This document shows, in pieces, positions 61,066-64,000 of a stretch of 64,000 bases of DNA. Both the position numbers and the translations under genes were made by a program. The stretch lies in NCBI GenBank assembly GCA_902464645.1, contig CABQKL010000001.1, forward strand, positions 1 to 64,000, given 5' to 3'. Source of the DNA: an uncultured Collinsella sp. (GTDB lineage: Bacteria > Actinomycetota > Coriobacteriia > Coriobacteriales > Coriobacteriaceae). The notes beneath the pieces were generated by a model that saw only the letters and a program-made list of their open reading frames with translations, made no database searches and was not told the origin of the DNA. Each line of letters starts with the position of its first letter. The stretch's first letter is position 1.

Positions 61066-62400
61066 ATGAGCACACAGACCGAGCCCAAGCTCGTCACGCA
61101 AATCGACTTCGCCCGCGCCGGGCAGATCACGCCGCAGATGAAGGAGGTTGCCGAGCGCGAGCATCGCGACCCCGAGTACATCCGCGAGCGCGTGGCAGAC
61201 GGCCGCATCGCCATTCCCGCCAACATCGTGCATATCAAAAAGGGCATGCGCGCCTTTGGTGTCGGCGAGGGCCTGTCCACCAAGGTCAACGTCAACCTGG
61301 GCATCTCGGGCGACAAGGCCGATGCCGCCGAGGAGTGGAAGAAGGTCAAGATCGCCGAGGACTTTGGCGCCGACGCCATCATGGACCTCTCCAACTCGGG
61401 CAAGACGCGCCAGTTCCGCCAGCAGCTCATCGACGAGACGCCGCTTATGGTGGGCACCGTCCCCATGTATGACGCCATCGGCTACATGGAAAAGCCGCTG
61501 GTCAAGCTCACCAAGGACGATCTGCTCGAGGTCGTGCGCGCTCATGCCGAGGACGGCGTGGACTTTATGACCATCCACTGCGGCATCAACAAGTCGGTCA
61601 TCAAAACCTTTAAGGAGACCGGCCGCCTCATGAACATCGTCAGTCGCGGCGGCTCGCTGCTGTTTGGCTGGATGGAAGTCACCGGTAACGAGAACCCCTT
61701 CTACGAGTTCTACGACGAGGTGCTCGAGGTCTGTCACGAATACGACGTGACGATCTCGCTCGGCGACTCCTGCCGCCCGGGCTGCCTCTACGACTCCAAC
61801 GACGCAACCGAGACCGCCGAGATGATCGAGCTGGGCAAGCTGTGCAAGCGCGCTTGGGCCGCCGGCGTCCAGGTTATGGTCGAAGGCCCGGGTCACATGG
61901 CGCTCGACGAGATCGCCGCCAACATGAAACTGCAGAAGCGCCTGTGCCACAACGCCCCGTTTTATGTGCTCGGGCCGCTGGTGACCGATATCGGCGTGGG
62001 CTACGACCACATCACCGCTGCCATCGGCGGCGCCATCTCCGCCAGCTCCGGTGCCGACTTCCTGTGCTACGTGACGCCGGCCGAGCACCTGTGCCTGCCC
62101 AACGCCCAGGACGTGCTCGATGGCCTCATGGCCACCAAGATCGCCGCACACGCCGCCGACATCGCCAAGAAGGTGCCGCACGCCCGCGACATGGATGACA
62201 AGATGGGCCAGGCACGCCGTAAGCTCGACTGGGACGCCATGTGGAAGTGCGCGCTCGACCCGGTCACCGGCAAGAAGCGCTACGAGGAATCCCCCGCCGC
62301 CACCGAGGGCACTTGCACCATGTGTGGCAAGATGTGCGCCGTCCGCACCGTCAACAAGGTGTTCGAAGGCACGACGATCGACCTCGGTATTGAGGACTAA
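61066..62400 (+). CDS. thiC: Phosphomethylpyrimidine synthase ThiC
   Basis: The 444-aa radical SAM enzyme makes HMP-phosphate from AIR. It has ISLGDSCRPGC, MVEGPGHMALDEI and a C-terminal CTMCGKMC cluster motif. That motif has shorter spacing than the CX2CX4C of E. coli, as in the short ThiC forms lacking an N-terminal domain. The start overlaps the riboswitch's ribosome-site region (AAGGGAG). thiD follows 178 nt later. Confidence 0.96.
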   Translation: MSTQTEPKLVTQIDFARAGQITPQMKEVAEREHRDPEYIRERVADGRIAIPANIVHIKKGMRAFGVGEGLSTKVNVNLGISGDKADAAEEWKKVKIAEDFGADAIMDLSNSGKTRQFRQQLIDETPLMVGTVPMYDAIGYMEKPLVKLTKDDLLEVVRAHAEDGVDFMTIHCGINKSVIKTFKETGRLMNIVSRGGSLLFGWMEVTGNENPFYEFYDEVLEVCHEYDVTISLGDSCRPGCLYDSNDATETAEMIELGKLCKRAWAAGVQVMVEGPGHMALDEIAANMKLQKRLCHNAPFYVLGPLVTDIGVGYDHITAAIGGAISASSGADFLCYVTPAEHLCLPNAQDVLDGLMATKIAAHAADIAKKVPHARDMDDKMGQARRKLDWDAMWKCALDPVTGKKRYEESPAATEGTCTMCGKMCAVRTVNKVFEGTTIDLGIED

Positions 62401-62491
62401 CGCGTCACCGAAGCCACAATCGGTAACAAGGTGTTCGACAATTGTTGACGCGTGAACATTTGCTTACATTTGCGTAAAGATTGCATCGCCC

Positions 62492-62532
62492 GCCCGGGTT
62501 CGGAATACAGCCGGCCCGGGCAACTTTATAAT
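62492..62532 (+). promoter_or_regulatory. Hairpin and -10 element upstream of thiD
   Basis: GCCCGGG / CCCGGGC (62492-62498, 62515-62521) immediately precedes AACTTTATAAT, where TATAAT (62527-62532) could be a -10 about 47 nt before thiD. The palindrome may be a thiC terminator or an operator over the -35. Confidence 0.4.
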
Positions 62533-62578
62533 GCAGACTTAAAGACCCATTTGAATCCGACCGAACAAGGGAGCGAAC

Positions 62579-63409
62579 ATGGATCGCAGTAAGGTACCCG
62601 CCGTTCTATCCATCGCAGGATCCGATTCCAGCGGTGGCGCCGGCATTCAGGCCGACATCAAGACCATCACGGCGCACCGCCTGTATGCCGAGACGGCCAT
62701 CACAGCCATCACAGCGCAAAACACACTGGGCGTTACCGCCGTGCAGAACATCTCCCCGGATATTGTCGCAGCGCAGATCGATGCCGTTTTTGACGATATA
62801 CGACCCAGCGCCGTCAAGATCGGCATGGTCTCCTCTGCCGAGATTATCGAGGTTATCGCCGACCGCTTGAGCGCGTGGGACGCACAAAATATCGTCGTCG
62901 ACCCCGTCATGGTCACCACCTCGGGTGCTCGCCTCATTGCCGAGGATGCCGCTGAGGCACTCACCCGCCGCCTGTTCCCGCTGGCGACCGTTATCACGCC
63001 CAACATTCCCGAGGCCATGGCGCTGCTCGATTATGAGGTCGATTCCGAGCGCACGCAGCAAAATGCCGCCATGCTTCTCACCCGTCGCTTTGGCTGCGCG
63101 TCTCTCGTTAAGGGCGGGCATTTTGTCAACGAGGCCAACGATGTGCTAGCAGAGCCCGCGCCGCTCGATGACGAGGGCAACCATCTGGGCGATCCGCTCA
63201 CCTCGTGGTTCCGCCACAAGCGCATCGAGACCGGCAACACGCACGGTACTGGCTGTACGCTTTCGTCCGCCATCGCCTGCGCGCTGGCCCAGGGCATGGA
63301 TCTTGCCGATGCCGTCAACGCCGGCAAGGCCTACCTAACGGGTGCTCTCGCCGCTGGCTTTGACATGGGCAAAGGCTCCGGGCCCGTCAACCACATGTGG
63401 CAGTACTAA
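62579..63409 (+). CDS. thiD: Hydroxymethylpyrimidine/phosphomethylpyrimidine kinase
   Basis: The 276-aa kinase has SIAGSDSSGGAGIQADIKT, VVDPVMVTTSGA and the GNTHGTGCTLSSAI anion hole with the catalytic Cys. It phosphorylates HMP-P to HMP-PP after ThiC. AAGGGAG precedes the ATG. It may be cotranscribed with thiC despite the 178-nt gap with its own -10. Confidence 0.95.
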   Translation: MDRSKVPAVLSIAGSDSSGGAGIQADIKTITAHRLYAETAITAITAQNTLGVTAVQNISPDIVAAQIDAVFDDIRPSAVKIGMVSSAEIIEVIADRLSAWDAQNIVVDPVMVTTSGARLIAEDAAEALTRRLFPLATVITPNIPEAMALLDYEVDSERTQQNAAMLLTRRFGCASLVKGGHFVNEANDVLAEPAPLDDEGNHLGDPLTSWFRHKRIETGNTHGTGCTLSSAIACALAQGMDLADAVNAGKAYLTGALAAGFDMGKGSGPVNHMWQY

Positions 63410-63420
63410 GCCCCATCCCA

Positions 63421-63457
63421 AACCGCCACAAAGGGGACAGGCACCTTTGTGGCGGTT
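63421..63457. repeat. Palindrome with 14-bp arms, related to family II
   Basis: AACCGCCACAAAGG and its reverse complement enclose GGACAGGCA, 12 nt after the thiD stop. The ACAAAGG/CCTTTGT core resembles the palindrome after xpt. It may terminate thiD although no T-run follows. Confidence 0.75.
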
Positions 63458-63467
63458 CCCGCAAACA

Positions 63468-63683
63468 TCTCGATCTGTAACAGTTAGAGTCCATTTTTCG
63501 GCCCACCTGTTACAGATTGAGACATTCAAATTCCGCTGAGAAGAAAATCTCGATTTGTAACAGTAACTCGGCGAAATCGACCCTAGATGTTACAGATCGA
63601 GACAAACGACCGATATCGACCTAAATAATCTCAATCTGTAACATCTAGCCCGTTTTCGGCCTTACAGCTGTTACAGATCAAGA
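63468..63683. repeat. Array of three palindromes: six 15-bp half-sites at a 40-bp period
   Basis: TCTCGATCTGTAACA or a near copy occurs in alternating orientation at 63468, 63508, 63548, 63588, 63629 and 63669, giving three 55-nt inverted-repeat units with 25- or 26-nt gaps. Loop sequences are also partly related. This fills most of the 329-nt gap between thiD and the last gene; a degenerate GGGGAACTTTTGT stretch follows. Confidence 0.85.
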
Positions 63684-63738
63684 CAAACCAACGAAACAAG
63701 CCACCGCAAGGGGAACTTTTGTAGCGCTTTGGGCCGCG

Positions 63739-64000
63739 CTACTCTCCGAGCATCTCTTTGAGCTTGGCTGCCACGGCGTGGCCCAGGCTCTCGTGGCTTT
63801 CGGGCATCATGTGCAGATAATCGATATCGCCCGGCTCGGCAAAATCGGCGGCATTCAAAAAGTCGCAGCCAAACTGTTCGGCAACATACGCATAGTATTC
63901 GGCAAAATGCTCCGAGGCCTCGACGGAGTGCTCGTCAAAGTCGGTCATATACACATCGGCGATCTGCGGCTTGATCTTGATAGGAGCCATCAGCAGAATG
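63739..64000 (-). CDS. SGNH/GDSL-type hydrolase, partial (N-terminus off the right edge)
   Basis: The C-terminal 86 or so residues of an SGNH hydrolase are visible. The frame continues off the window as ILLMAPIKI, typical of the strand before the last block, and ends with DYLHMMPESHESLGHAV, where the Asp-x-x-His motif supplies the catalytic acid and base. Substrate class (lipase, esterase or deacetylase) is unknown. An internal ATG at 63990 is not the true start. Confidence 0.8.
   Translation of the reverse strand, partial: ILLMAPIKIKPQIADVYMTDFDEHSVEASEHFAEYYAYVAEQFGCDFLNAADFAEPGDIDYLHMMPESHESLGHAVAAKLKEMLGE

Noticed and set aside
63468..63683. CRISPR array
   Set aside because: Half-sites alternate in orientation, repeats are only 15 bp and there are no cas genes; it is an array of palindromes.

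Overview
The window is a GC-rich segment of an anaerobic actinobacterial chromosome. The gene content suggests Coriobacteriia, most likely a Collinsella-like gut species. The reasons are a Hyf-type formate hydrogenlyase with a selenocysteine formate dehydrogenase, selenium and molybdenum genes, anaerobe-type double-cubane cluster proteins with their activase, high-GC codon use and intergenic palindromes. The genus is an inference; no 16S rRNA gene is present.

Region 1 (1-18988, minus strand) holds selA (cut by the left edge), an orphan molybdopterin oxidoreductase, and a 14-gene operon running from a 4Fe-4S ferredoxin and fdhF (in-frame UGA at codon 140 with a SECIS-like hairpin) through hyfA-I, hycH and hycI to focA, closed by a terminator. 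Together these should oxidise formate to CO2 and H2 at the membrane, with three antiporter-like subunits that may pump ions. Region 2 (19097-21807) holds a RelB/PIN toxin-antitoxin pair, a DUF559-type nuclease-like gene bracketed by two inverted copies of an intergenic palindrome, and tRNA-Pro and tRNA-Gly. Region 3 (21899-30353, minus) holds brnQ and a selenium block (cysteine desulfurase-like gene, DUF3343, yedF, selD), then an activase and two double-cubane proteins. selD itself is recoded, with UGA at codon 17. The activase and double-cubane genes are separated by copies of a structured element.

Region 4 (30441-35902, minus) is molybdenum supply: modABC, with an unusual fused ModB, then a MoaB/Mog protein and MoeA. 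It feeds the molybdopterin enzymes of region 1. Region 5 (36113-49892) is mixed housekeeping: a ClC-F-like antiporter, diacylglycerol kinase, an RF-1-domain protein, xpt, an MFS exporter, metY, a C_GCAxxG protein, an IMPACT protein, rnpB, rpsA (TTG start), a HAD hydrolase, a UPF0597 cysteine desulfidase-like gene, rpiB and ndk. Two more copies of the structured element lie side by side next to rnpB.

Region 6 (50275-54836) carries argH and argG. A 24-codon leader ORF with five arginine codons among its last ten sense codons, followed by alternative hairpins, precedes argG and suggests arginine-responsive attenuation. Region 7 (54848-64000) has a long nested palindrome, polA, an M18 aminopeptidase, yaaA, a TPP riboswitch with thiC, thiD, and a six-half-site palindromic array with a 40-bp period before a truncated SGNH hydrolase.

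The most unusual material is intergenic: at least five palindrome or structured-element families, the argG leader, and small ORFs with strong ribosome binding sites.
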